Assembly: GCF_008632125.1 (NCBI RefSeq) | Contig: NZ_VWRN01000046.1 | Span: 1-42,919, forward strand | Source of the DNA: Cupriavidus cauae | Lineage (GTDB): Bacteria > Pseudomonadota > Gammaproteobacteria > Burkholderiales > Burkholderiaceae | Direction: 5' to 3' | Length of the DNA: 42,919 nt | In this document: piece by piece, positions 34,156-42,919 of the stretch | Layout of the letters: the number at the start of each line of letters is the position of its first letter | Numbering within the stretch: the first letter of the stretch is position 1 | Made by a program: the position numbers and the translations under genes | Notes under the pieces: model-generated | Told to the model about the DNA's origin: nothing | Seen by the model: only the letters and a program-made list of their open reading frames with translations | Database searches by the model: none

Positions 34156-35382
34156 TCAGCGGCGGCACGCGGTCTCGGGCGCGTCCGCGCCCAGCGTGTC
34201 GAGGTTGTTCCTGGGATGCAGGAAGCCGTCGAGCGGGGCGACCGCCGCCACGCCGTCGGGATGCGCAAGAAACACCGGCTGGCGCAGCTGCCCGTCCCAG
34301 GGCCGGAAACTCAGGCGCGGGCCCTTGAAGCCATCGATGACGACATCGCCGGAGACCAGGCTCCGGGCCTGCTCGGCAAACGGCGCCTTCGGCGCGCGCG
34401 TGGCCGCTTCGACCACAGCCTTGACCGCGACCCAGCCGGCCCAGTCGTGCCCGCTCATCGGCCTGCCGGCGGCCTTGAGGAAGCGCCGGTTCAATTGCGG
34501 GCCGCCGTGGCGCTCCCAGGCCCGGTGCCACGCCATCGCGGTCAGGCCGTTGGCGCCCGCCACCGGGCGCGGCAGTTGCGTGGCGTACGGCAGCGTGCGC
34601 GCGAACTCGCCGTCGGCATCGGCGACCACCACGACGTCGTGATCCGGGCCGCCCGTCAGCAGCCGGACGTTGGCCAGCTCCCGTTCACGCGGATCGTTCG
34701 ACAGACGGAAGTCCCGCTGCGCGGCCCAGGCGATCCCGAAGCGCCGGGCCGCCTGCAGATAGAGCGCCTGCCACGCGCGATCCTCCGGCGCGGGGCCCGT
34801 CAGCAGCAGCGCCTTGCGCCATTTGCGCGCGGCCAGCGCCTGCATCAGCGCGTCGGCCTGCATCCGCCGGCTCGGCAGTGTGTGCAGCAGGTGCGGCGCG
34901 CAGGCTTGCCCGCGCAGCGCGTCGTCGTCGGACGAGACGTTCAGCAGCAAGGCCTCGCCGGGCTTTACCGCGCGGGTCGCCGCGCGCACGGCGTCGGCGG
35001 GGAGATCGAGCACGATGTAGCGGATGCCCTGGCGCGCCAGCATGGCGGCCGTCTGTGCCGCCCCCTCGGCGTCGCGCGCTTCGGCGGCCTCGAGCTTCAG
35101 CGACAGCCCCGCGGCCTCGAGCGCAAGGCGGGATTCGGCCGCGGCCACGCGCATGCCGTCGAATGGCCTGCCCTCGGGGTGGCCGGGATAGCGCTGCTCC
35201 AGCCGTCTGGACTCGTAGCGCGGATCGTCGGCCAGGCTGACGACGCCGATGCGCAGCTCGGCCGCGCCAGCGCGCGCCGCGCCGGTTGCCGCAGCCGTTG
35301 CCGCAGCGGCTTGCGTAGCCGTCGATATGCCGGCCAGCAACACGCACACGGCGAGCGGACGCAGCAACGCGAGCCTAGTCAT
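34156..35382 (-). CDS. PQQ-associated ABC transporter periplasmic binding protein
   Basis: A protein of 408 residues with a signal peptide (LAVCVLLAGISTATQAAAA) and a type I periplasmic-binding-protein fold related to branched-chain amino-acid receptors (ELRIGVVSLADD, LLLNVSSDDDALRG, HDVVVVADADGEF). It fits the group of binding proteins specific to PQQ-dependent alcohol degradation clusters. It overlaps the beta-propeller gene by 8 bp and precedes the permease by 12 bp. Since the transporter is of exporter type, the protein may be a sensor or acceptor rather than an importer subunit. The ligand is unknown. Confidence 0.86.
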   Translation of the reverse strand: MTRLALLRPLAVCVLLAGISTATQAAAATAAATGAARAGAAELRIGVVSLADDPRYESRRLEQRYPGHPEGRPFDGMRVAAAESRLALEAAGLSLKLEAAEARDAEGAAQTAAMLARQGIRYIVLDLPADAVRAATRAVKPGEALLLNVSSDDDALRGQACAPHLLHTLPSRRMQADALMQALAARKWRKALLLTGPAPEDRAWQALYLQAARRFGIAWAAQRDFRLSNDPRERELANVRLLTGGPDHDVVVVADADGEFARTLPYATQLPRPVAGANGLTAMAWHRAWERHGGPQLNRRFLKAAGRPMSGHDWAGWVAVKAVVEAATRAPKAPFAEQARSLVSGDVVIDGFKGPRLSFRPWDGQLRQPVFLAHPDGVAAVAPLDGFLHPRNNLDTLGADAPETACRR

Positions 35383-36391
35383 CGATCGCCACCGAATGCG
35401 GTACGCGCCCGGCCTTCAGCGTCGCCACCGCCTTGGCACGCGCGGTGTCGACCACGCTGACGTCGTCGGACATGCCGTTGGTCACGTACAGCAGCGCATC
35501 GCCGCGCGTCAGCGCCACCCCCCACGCGCGCCGGCCGACCAGCACGTAGTCGAGCACGCGCCGCGCGGCGACATCGACCACCGCCACATGGTTGGCCCGC
35601 CCGAGGGCGACATAGGCGCGCCTGCCGTCCCGCGACAGGGCCAGCCCTACCGGCGTCACGTCGTCGGCACGAAACCCCTTCGGCGCGAAGGTCAGCACGT
35701 GCGCGACCTGCAGCGTGTCGGTGCGGATGATCGACACGCTGGCGGCGAGCTCGTTGCTGACCCACAGCTCCTTGCCGTCGGGCGACAGCGCGAAGCGGCG
35801 CGGTCGGTTGCCGACGGGGATATGGCGAACGATCTTGCGGCTGTCCACGTCGATCACATGGACGAGATTGGCCACTTCGGAGGCCACGTAGACACGCTTG
35901 CCGTCGGCGCTGACCTTGACGCCCTCCGGTTCATCGCCGACGGCCACCGAGAAGCGCTTCTGCCCGGTCGCAGTGTCGACCGCGGTCAGCAGGGACTCTT
36001 CCTCGTTGGAGACATAGAGCGTCCTGCCGTCCGGGCTCAGGTCGAACATTTCCGGGTCGTCGCCGACGCGCAGCGCGGCCAGCGTCTTGCGCGTGCGGAC
36101 GTCGACCACATCGACGCGATCGTCGTCGCTGCAGGCGACATAGAGCCGCGTGCGGTCGGGCGACAACTGCAGATGGCGCGGCCGGCGGCACTGCGGCAGC
36201 ACGGCGGACACCTGCCGGCTGGCCGCGTCGTAGAACGTCAGGCTGCCGTCCTTCTCGCTGGAAACGATGACCTGGCCGCCGCCGGCCGGGTATGCCGTCT
36301 CGGACCACCCGGCCAGCACCAGCACGGCGGTCGCGAACAGGGTGGCACCGACGACCCAGCGGATACGCGGCACCGGTGGCAGGTGGCTCAT
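35375..36391 (-). CDS. YVTN-type beta-propeller protein of the PQQ/ABC cluster
   Basis: A protein of 338 residues with an N-terminal signal or anchor (WVVGATLFATAVLVLAGWS) and about seven beta-propeller repeats of the YVTN kind (for example PDRTRLYVACSDDDRVDVVD, PDGRTLYVSNEEESLLTAVD and DGKRVYVASEVANLVHVID). Proteins of this type accompany PQQ-dependent dehydrogenase ABC clusters. The ATG at 36391 overlaps the ATPase stop (ATGA), and the end overlaps the binding-protein start. It is probably periplasmic and could dock to the quinoprotein or to the transporter. Confidence 0.86.
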   Translation of the reverse strand: MSHLPPVPRIRWVVGATLFATAVLVLAGWSETAYPAGGGQVIVSSEKDGSLTFYDAASRQVSAVLPQCRRPRHLQLSPDRTRLYVACSDDDRVDVVDVRTRKTLAALRVGDDPEMFDLSPDGRTLYVSNEEESLLTAVDTATGQKRFSVAVGDEPEGVKVSADGKRVYVASEVANLVHVIDVDSRKIVRHIPVGNRPRRFALSPDGKELWVSNELAASVSIIRTDTLQVAHVLTFAPKGFRADDVTPVGLALSRDGRRAYVALGRANHVAVVDVAARRVLDYVLVGRRAWGVALTRGDALLYVTNGMSDDVSVVDTARAKAVATLKAGRVPHSVAIDD

Positions 36392-37191
36392 GGCGATGCC
36401 TCCGAGGCGGTGAGGGCCAGGAAGGCCCGTTCGAGGTCGTGCTGCGTGGTGGCGGCGCACAGCATCGCCGGCGTGCCGTCGAAGCGGACCGTGCCCCGGT
36501 GCAGCACGACGACACGGTCGCAGGCGGCGATCTCCTGGACCAGGTGCGTGGCCCACAGCACCGCGGTGGATTGTTCGGCGGCAAGGCGGCGGGCCTCGTC
36601 GACGATCTGAGCGCGCGAGGCCGGATCGAGTCCGACCGTCGCCTCGTCCATCAGCAGCAGCGCCGGCTCGTGCAGCAGCGCGCGGGCCAGTTCGACCTTG
36701 CGGCGGTTGCCGCCCGACAGCGCGCGCACCGGCGCGCGTTCGCGCTCGGCAAGCCCGAAGTGCGCGAGCAAGGCGGCGATGCGCGGCAAGGACTGCCGCC
36801 GGGCAAGGCCATGCAGGTCGGCATGGAACAGCAGGTTGTCGCGCACCGACAGGTCCAGATCGATCGCCGGCTGCTGGAAGACGATGCCGAGCCGGGCCAG
36901 CGCGCGGGCCGGATGCTCCCGCATGTCGGCGCCCATCACCTCGGCCCGGCCGGCATCCGCGACGAACAACCCGGTCAGGATCTGGAACAGCGTGGTCTTG
37001 CCGGCGCCGTTCGGCCCGAGCAGCGCAACGAATTCGCCGGGGCGAACCGACAGCGATACGCCATCGAGCGCCGCCTGCCTGCCGAAGCGCTTGACCAGCC
37101 CGTCGCAGCGCAGCGCCGGGGCGGTATCGCCAGTTGCTTCGCTCGATTCGGCATCCGCCCGCATCGCCGCCGCCAGGGTGGGGCTTATCAC
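36388..37191 (-). CDS. ABC transporter ATP-binding protein of the PQQ cluster
   Basis: An ATPase of 267 residues with Walker A GPNGAGKTT (59-67), the signature LSGGNRRKVELARALL, Walker B LLLMDEAT and the switch histidine in WATHLVQE. It belongs to the exporter-type family (DrrA/CcmA-like) found with PQQ-dependent alcohol oxidation genes. I take GTG 37191 as the start because it overlaps the stop of the preceding gene (GTGA); the ATG ten codons in is possible. It powers the permease encoded at 33319-34143, two genes further down. Confidence 0.88.
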   Translation of the reverse strand: MISPTLAAAMRADAESSEATGDTAPALRCDGLVKRFGRQAALDGVSLSVRPGEFVALLGPNGAGKTTLFQILTGLFVADAGRAEVMGADMREHPARALARLGIVFQQPAIDLDLSVRDNLLFHADLHGLARRQSLPRIAALLAHFGLAERERAPVRALSGGNRRKVELARALLHEPALLLMDEATVGLDPASRAQIVDEARRLAAEQSTAVLWATHLVQEIAACDRVVVLHRGTVRFDGTPAMLCAATTQHDLERAFLALTASEASP

Positions 37192-38228
37192 GATGGCTCC
37201 TTGCCGGCGGCCAGGCCCAGCCGTTGCGCGAACTCGCGCTCGCGCGCCCACACGCCGCGCAGATAGGCCTCGTACCGCTCGGTATCGAGATACGTCAGTT
37301 CCTGGTCGTACCTGGCCAGTTCGGCCAGATGCCGGGGGTGGCGCATGGCGCGGGCGAAGGCGTCGTGCAGCCGGCGCACGACGCGCGGGTCGGTGCCCCG
37401 CGGCACGCCGATGCCATAGGGAGAGTTGTGGACCGCGTCGGGATAGCCGAGCTCCTTCATGGTCGGCACGTCGGGCCAGCGGGGCGAGCGGTGTTCGCTG
37501 AACAGGGCCAGCAGCCGCAGGCGCCCGCTGTCGACATAGGGCGCGAAGCCGGTCGCGCTGACGCCCGCCATCAACGCGCCGCCGGCGACCGCCAGCATCT
37601 GGTCGGCGATGCCGCGGTAGGGCACATGCAGATAGCGGACGCGGTTGCGGCCGAGCACGTCCTCGATCGCCAGATGCGGCGTGGTGCCGATGCCGGAGGA
37701 GCCCACCGTCAGCGCGCCGGGATGGGCCTGTCCCCAGGCGACCAGGTCGCCGAAGCTGCGGAACGGGCTGTCGGCCGGCACCACCACGCCGAAGGTATAG
37801 CCGGAGATCATCACCACCGGCTGGATATCGCGCAGCGGCTGCCATGTCGTCTTCTGCTGGTGCGGCAGCCGGTAGACGGTCACCGGCAACTGGCCGATGG
37901 TGTAGCCATCCGGCTTTGCCGCGGCAAGCAGCGCGCCGACCAGGGCACCGCCGGCGCCGGCGCGGTTCTCGACCACCACCGGCTGGCCGAGCTCGTGCCC
38001 GACCAGTTCGGCCAATACCCGCATCGACAGATCGGTGGCACCGCCCGCGGGCCAAGGCACGATCATCGTCAGCGGGTGCGCGGGGTAGCCGGCGGCCGGA
38101 TTGGCGCCCGCGCCGGGCGTGACGGTTGTGGCCGCCATGGCCGGAAGCGCCGCGCGCGCGGCCAGCGCGCCAAGCGCGATCGTCAGCGCGCGGCGCCCTG
38201 GCATCGGAAGGATCGGCGCGGGCGCCAT
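37188..38228 (-). CDS. Tripartite tricarboxylate-type (Bug family) periplasmic receptor
   Basis: A protein of 346 residues with an export signal (RRALTIALGALAARAALPAMA) and the Bug/TctC fold: YPAHPLTMIVPWPAGGATDLSMR, VVVENRAGAGG, PDGYTIGQ, TVGSSGIGTTPHLA and YRGIADQM are all typical. Bug proteins bind small carboxylates or amides and are very numerous in Betaproteobacteria. It is unusual inside an exporter-type ABC operon; no TctA/TctB membrane partners are present. The start (38228) shares one base with the DUF779 stop (TGATG), so it is translationally linked to its neighbours. It may sense an organic acid product. Confidence 0.88.
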   Translation of the reverse strand: MAPAPILPMPGRRALTIALGALAARAALPAMAATTVTPGAGANPAAGYPAHPLTMIVPWPAGGATDLSMRVLAELVGHELGQPVVVENRAGAGGALVGALLAAAKPDGYTIGQLPVTVYRLPHQQKTTWQPLRDIQPVVMISGYTFGVVVPADSPFRSFGDLVAWGQAHPGALTVGSSGIGTTPHLAIEDVLGRNRVRYLHVPYRGIADQMLAVAGGALMAGVSATGFAPYVDSGRLRLLALFSEHRSPRWPDVPTMKELGYPDAVHNSPYGIGVPRGTDPRVVRRLHDAFARAMRHPRHLAELARYDQELTYLDTERYEAYLRGVWAREREFAQRLGLAAGKEPS

Positions 38229-38641
38229 CACGCGGCGAGGTCGGGATAGTCGACGGTTGCCCGTTGCGGCGGCACCGCGGCGAGCCGGTCGGCCTCCTCG
38301 TCGGTGAACAGCCGCGAACGGGTCAGGAAGCGCATGCCGGTGGCGCGTTCGATCGAGAACATGCCGCCATTGCCGGGCACCACGTCGATGATCAGCTGCG
38401 TGTGCCGCCAGTACTCGAACTGAGATTCGCTCATGTAGAACGGTGCGCCACCGATCTCGCCGAGCTTGATGTCGCTGCCGCCGACCAGGAATTCGCCGCG
38501 CGGAAAACACATCGGCGCGCTGCCGTCGCAGCAGCCACCGGACTGGTGGAACAGGATGGGGCCGTGGTCACCGGTCAGCTGCGCGATCAGTGCGAGCGCG
38601 GCGTCGGTGGCGATCACGCGTGGGGGCAGGGGGGTATGCAT
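38228..38641 (-). CDS. DUF779 family protein
   Basis: A protein of 137 residues matching DUF779, a small family that almost always sits next to acetaldehyde-type aldehyde dehydrogenases. A cysteine-rich motif HQSGGCCDGSAPMCF may bind a metal or undergo redox change. HTQLIIDVVPGNGGMFSIE is also characteristic. It lies 127 bp after the aldehyde dehydrogenase on the same strand. Its biochemical role is unknown; association with the dehydrogenase is inferred from context. Confidence 0.9.
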   Translation of the reverse strand: MHTPLPPRVIATDAALALIAQLTGDHGPILFHQSGGCCDGSAPMCFPRGEFLVGGSDIKLGEIGGAPFYMSESQFEYWRHTQLIIDVVPGNGGMFSIERATGMRFLTRSRLFTDEEADRLAAVPPQRATVDYPDLAA

Positions 38642-38768
38642 GGTCGGAATCCGCGAAGACGCCGTCGTCCGGGCGAAGGCCGGGAGCCCGGCGTCCCTGC
38701 CGCTTGCGGCGGAACGGGACGCCAGGATCCGGCCTGGCGAGGGCGACGGCCGTTGCCAGGCCCGTCGG

Positions 38769-40289
<1,521 letters not shown>

Positions 40290-40385
40290 GGTGGTGTCTC
40301 CTGACGAATCGTCTGTCTTGCGTTTGTCTTGCGGTTGCGCTGCTGTCTTGGCGACCGGGTGTCCGGCCAGTCCACTTCCCTCAGC

Positions 40386-40400
40386 GCAAGGAGCGTGCCA
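40386..40400 (-). promoter_or_regulatory. Sigma-54 (-24/-12) promoter of the aldehyde dehydrogenase
   Basis: The minus strand reads TGGCACGCTCCTTGC, a full match to the sigma-54 consensus. It is about 97 bp before the start codon, with a candidate activator site 84 bp further upstream at 40484-40500. Confidence 0.85.
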
Positions 40401-40483
40401 TTTGCCGGCCGCCGTTTTTCGGCATGGTTCGCCCGTGATGCGCGCCCGCACTGTTGCGTCGCTAATCGCGGCCCTGTCCCCGG

Positions 40484-40500
40484 TGTCCCGAAATGGAGCA
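40484..40500. promoter_or_regulatory. Candidate activator (UAS) site for the aldehyde dehydrogenase promoter
   Basis: TGTCCCGAAATGGAGCA. It shares 15 of 17 positions with 31445-31461 and the TGT-N7-TGGAGCA frame with the minus-strand reading of 21410-21426. A second related block lies at 40439-40458. Confidence 0.65.
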
Positions 40501-40577
40501 ATCGCACTGCGGCCGGCGATCAACGGTCCGCGATCAAGGGGCCATGGCCAACGGTCCCGCGGTCTGCGGTTCTGCCT

Positions 40578-41204
40578 TCAGTCAAGGCCGTGCTCGCGCG
40601 CATAGCGGTACATCTCGACGACGTTGGCCAGTCCCAGCTTCTTGCGGATCAGCGTCTGGTAATTGGCGATTGTCTTGGTGCTCAGGTAGAGCTGCGCGGC
40701 GATGTCCTCGAGCGCGATACCGCGCACCAGCAGGCGGAACAGATCGAACTCGCGCGGCGACAGGCGCATGTGCGGCAGCGCCTTCGGGTCTCCCTCGGCG
40801 GCGAGGCCGGCGATATCGTCCGACAGCGGCCGCTCGCCGGCCGCGACGCGATGCACCGCGTCGACCAGCAGGTCCGGTGCGCTGCTCTTGGTCAGATAGC
40901 CGTCCGCTCCCGCGCGCAGCGCCTGCGCGACGATGGCTGGGCTGTCGTGCATGCTGAAGACCAGCACGCGCAGGGCGGGCACGCGCGCCTTCAGGCAGCG
41001 CAGCACTTCGAGCCCGCCGCGGCCCGGCATCGACAGGTCCAGCACCAGCACGTCGGCAGGGTGGCGGCTGAGCCAGAGATAGGCGGCATCGCCGTCGGCG
41101 AACTCCCCGACGACCTGCAGGCGCTCGTCCAGCTCCAGCAGGCGGCGGTAGCCGGTCCGCACGACGGCATGGTCGTCGGCGAGTACGACGCGCAGCGGCA
41201 TCAT
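40578..41204 (-). CDS. NarL/FixJ-type response regulator
   Basis: A regulator of 208 residues. The receiver domain has the acidic pair D10-D11, the phosphorylation site D56 (VLVLDLSMPG) and K106 (GYLTKSSAP). The C-terminal LuxR-type helix-turn-helix (about 145-200) reads LSPREFDLFRLLVRG then LSTKTIANYQTLIRKKLG. The ATGATG start shares a base with the sensor kinase stop (TGATG), so the two are coupled. In alcohol-oxidation loci such pairs (FlhSR, MoxXY or ErbRS type) control quinoprotein or aldehyde genes. Its own target here may be the divergent gene at 42845 or the adjacent aldehyde dehydrogenase. Confidence 0.92.
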   Translation of the reverse strand: MMPLRVVLADDHAVVRTGYRRLLELDERLQVVGEFADGDAAYLWLSRHPADVLVLDLSMPGRGGLEVLRCLKARVPALRVLVFSMHDSPAIVAQALRAGADGYLTKSSAPDLLVDAVHRVAAGERPLSDDIAGLAAEGDPKALPHMRLSPREFDLFRLLVRGIALEDIAAQLYLSTKTIANYQTLIRKKLGLANVVEMYRYAREHGLD

Positions 41205-42649
41205 CAGGCCAGCTCCGGCAGGCAGCCGTGGCCGGGGGCGCCGGCGCGGGTCGTGATGTCTGGCGCATGCACCGCCGCAACGGCCGCACCCTTCGAAATT
41301 GTCGCGACGGCGGCAGGTGCCGCCGCCAGCGCGCCAGGGAATCGCGCAAGCAGCTTCAGCCCGGGCCGCGTTTCGCCGGGCCGCGAGGCGCCCAGCTCCA
41401 GCTCGCCCCCATGGGCCCACACCCGTTCCCGCATGCCGCCCAGTCCGCAGCCGGCCTCGAGCGCGGCGCCGAGATCGGCGATGCCGCGGCCGTCGTCCTC
41501 GACGCACCAGACGATATCGCCGGCGGCGTTGGCGGCCACGCGGACCTGAACCGTTCCGGCGCCGGCGTGCCGTACCGCGTTGGTCAGGGCCTCCTGCGTC
41601 ATGCGGTAGAGCGCCAGTGCCAGCGCCGGCGGTACCGCCACCGCGCCAAGCTCTATCTCCAGGCGAAAGTCCGTGCGCGAGTCCGGCTGCGTGCGCCACC
41701 CTTGCAGCAAGTCCTGCAGCATCCGAGCCAGCGGCACCGGCCCGTTGCCCGGCTGCGTGCCATGCGGCCGCAGCCGATGCAACAGCGAGCGGACATCCTG
41801 CTGGATGCGCGCGCCATGCTGCGACAGCCCGTCGGCCACGCCGCGCAGCCCGGCGTCATGCGTCAGCCGGCGCGACAGGTAGGCGGCGTCGGCCCGCATC
41901 GCGGTCAACGTCTGGCCGAGCTCGTCGTGCAGTTCGCGCGCGATGCGCGCCCGCTCGTGCTCCTGCGCATCGAGCAGCCGCAGGCTCAGCGCGCGGCGGG
42001 AAGCCTCCGCCTGCGCCAGCGCCGCGGCGAGCTGCTGCAACGCCCGGCGGATGGCGTCAAGCTCGGCGATCCGGGTCGGGGGCAGCGCCGCATCGTATTC
42101 GGCGTGCTCGTATCGGCGGATTGCCGCCAGCATCCCGCGCAGCGGGGCCAGCGCCCGTCGTGCCGACCAGGCGATGCCGGCGAACAGCAGCGCGCTGTAC
42201 AGCATCAACGTGGCCAGCTGGCCGGCAAAGGTGTTCAGCGCCTCGCTTTCCTCGCTGCGCGGATTCCAGTCCAGCGCCACGCGGTAGGCGGCGCCCTCGG
42301 CCGCGGGGATGGTCCACGACGCGGCCGGCCCCGCGGGGACTGCGCTGCCGGCGGTCCCGGCCTGCGGGACGAGGACCACGCCGCGATCGTCCCGCAGTGT
42401 CAGCCGCAGATGGCGCAGCGCGCCGGAGGCCGCGATGTCCCGCAGGGCCCGCAAATGTCCGTCGTGGGCCTCGGCGGGATCTGCCTGCAGCCCGGCGAGA
42501 TGGCGAAACATCCTGGCCGTCGCGTCGGCGCCGCGCCGTTCGCTGCGGATGTCGCCCGCGGCGGTGGCCAGCGCGAACAGCGTGGCGACGATCAGGCTGA
42601 GCAGCGCGATCGGCGCGGCCCGAAGCAGCAGGTGGCGGGACAGGGGCAT
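41204..42649 (-). CDS. NarX/HisKA_3-type sensor histidine kinase
   Basis: A membrane kinase of 481 residues. Two membrane helices (about 10-31 and 141-162) flank a periplasmic domain of roughly 110 residues. Then come a HAMP-like linker, the dimerisation/phosphoacceptor motif RIARELHDELGQTLTAMRAD with H241, and an ATPase domain with an N-box (MTQEALTNAVRHAGA), a G1 box (VEDDGRGI) and a G2 box (GCGLGGMRERV). It phosphorylates the response regulator encoded directly downstream. The input is unknown; the alcohol oxidation context suggests a periplasmic signal tied to alcohol, aldehyde or redox state. The C-terminal 40 residues beyond the ATPase fold are alanine-rich. Confidence 0.92.
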   Translation of the reverse strand: MPLSRHLLLRAAPIALLSLIVATLFALATAAGDIRSERRGADATARMFRHLAGLQADPAEAHDGHLRALRDIAASGALRHLRLTLRDDRGVVLVPQAGTAGSAVPAGPAASWTIPAAEGAAYRVALDWNPRSEESEALNTFAGQLATLMLYSALLFAGIAWSARRALAPLRGMLAAIRRYEHAEYDAALPPTRIAELDAIRRALQQLAAALAQAEASRRALSLRLLDAQEHERARIARELHDELGQTLTAMRADAAYLSRRLTHDAGLRGVADGLSQHGARIQQDVRSLLHRLRPHGTQPGNGPVPLARMLQDLLQGWRTQPDSRTDFRLEIELGAVAVPPALALALYRMTQEALTNAVRHAGAGTVQVRVAANAAGDIVWCVEDDGRGIADLGAALEAGCGLGGMRERVWAHGGELELGASRPGETRPGLKLLARFPGALAAAPAAVATISKGAAVAAVHAPDITTRAGAPGHGCLPELA

Positions 42650-42751
42650 GGCTAGGGTCTCCTCGTGTTCGTCGAGGCGGCCCGTGCGCTCTGGTGGCGT
42701 GGTTGCGTGGCGCGCGATCCCGGCACGGCGAGCCCGGCCCTGTCGTCAGGT

Positions 42752-42766
42752 CGGGAGTTTTTCCCG
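42752..42766. promoter_or_regulatory. Inverted repeat in the divergent region beside the two-component genes
   Basis: CGGGA-GTTTT-TCCCG is a perfect 5-bp dyad with a 5-bp spacer, about 80 bp before the start at 42845 and 103 bp before the kinase start. Its form fits a NarL-family response-regulator site; binding is inferred. Confidence 0.4.
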
Positions 42767-42844
42767 GCCCTCGGGGTACGGAATCTGCTCGACGGGATCG
42801 TGCGGCCCGACAGAGGTCCGCTCGATAACAGGAGGAGATGCAAG

Positions 42845-42919
42845 ATGTCAGCCAACCGGAGCGGTGCCGCCGCCGGCGGCCGGCGCGCGGCCGCCGCGCC
42901 GCGCCACGCGGGGTCCCCC
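42845..42919 (+). CDS. Start of an unidentified gene, cut by the right window edge
   Basis: An ATG at 42845 preceded by AGGAGG at nine bases of spacing opens a frame of 25 codons to the window end (MSANRSGAAAGGRRAAA...). The visible part is basic and alanine-rich, possibly a disordered or signal N-terminus. An ATG at 42838 is too close to the ribosome site. The family cannot be determined. It is divergent from the two-component pair, which may control it. Confidence 0.5.
   Translation, partial: MSANRSGAAAGGRRAAAAPRHAGSP

Noticed and set aside
42838..42840. Alternative ATG for the truncated right-end gene
   Set aside because: Only two bases from AGGAGG, too close for initiation; the ATG at 42845 is better spaced.

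Overview
This 42.9-kb window is very GC-rich chromosomal DNA. Its gene content points to a Burkholderiales betaproteobacterium of the Cupriavidus/Ralstonia/Burkholderia type: a DUF3348-DUF802-OmpA-DUF2894 cluster, a PedF/ExaF/PQQ-type alcohol oxidation locus, a Bug-type receptor, and MocR, LacI and LysR regulators. The assignment comes from gene content alone. I see no rRNA, tRNA, insertion sequence, prophage or CRISPR array. Because of the base composition, antisense frames stay open for hundreds of codons, so genes were chosen by recognisable protein families, ribosome binding sites and start/stop overlaps.

Positions 1-9100 hold small metabolic units. A cysteine dioxygenase and a multi-domain rhodanese (cut by the left edge) face a divergent LysR regulator across a perfect dyad. 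A nucleobase permease, an amidohydrolase and a TauE-type exporter run together behind a promoter carrying a 20-bp perfect palindrome of LacI type, and a LacI repressor gene lies convergently at their end. A methyltransferase follows. Positions 9100-15200 contain a small membrane protein, an NDH-2-like flavoprotein, a MocR regulator, a secreted F420-reductase-like protein and two orphans.

Positions 15235-19753 encode a tight four-gene unit: DUF3348, a MotA/ExbB-like channel with a roughly 570-residue helical tail (DUF802), a MotB/OmpA-like protein and DUF2894. The middle pair has the architecture of an ion-driven stator like ZorA/ZorB or MotA/MotB, but with unfamiliar partners. It is the best candidate here for an undescribed machine.

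Positions 19766-42919 form one large pyrroloquinoline-quinone (PQQ) alcohol oxidation island. It includes pqqABCDE, two periplasmic carriers (a PedF-like cytochrome and an XoxJ-like binding protein), a quinoprotein alcohol dehydrogenase with the Asp-x-Asp signature of lanthanide enzymes and its own cytochrome, two quinoprotein relay system metallohydrolase-fold proteins, and a SoxYZ-like carrier. It also has an ABC exporter with a binding protein and a beta-propeller, an acetaldehyde-type aldehyde dehydrogenase with DUF779, and a NarL/NarX-type two-component pair. An AcoR-type sigma-54 activator with an intact GAFTGA loop sits in the island. I find three near-perfect -24/-12 promoters (before pedF, the alcohol dehydrogenase and the aldehyde dehydrogenase). 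Each has a similar 17-bp dyad, TGT-N7-TGGAGCA, about 84-106 bp upstream, which suggests one sigma-54 regulon for oxidation of alcohol to aldehyde to acid.

A recurring oddity is a dozen or so short tandem arrays, often with a 12-bp or 9-bp unit, at gene ends, signal peptides and intergenic spacers.
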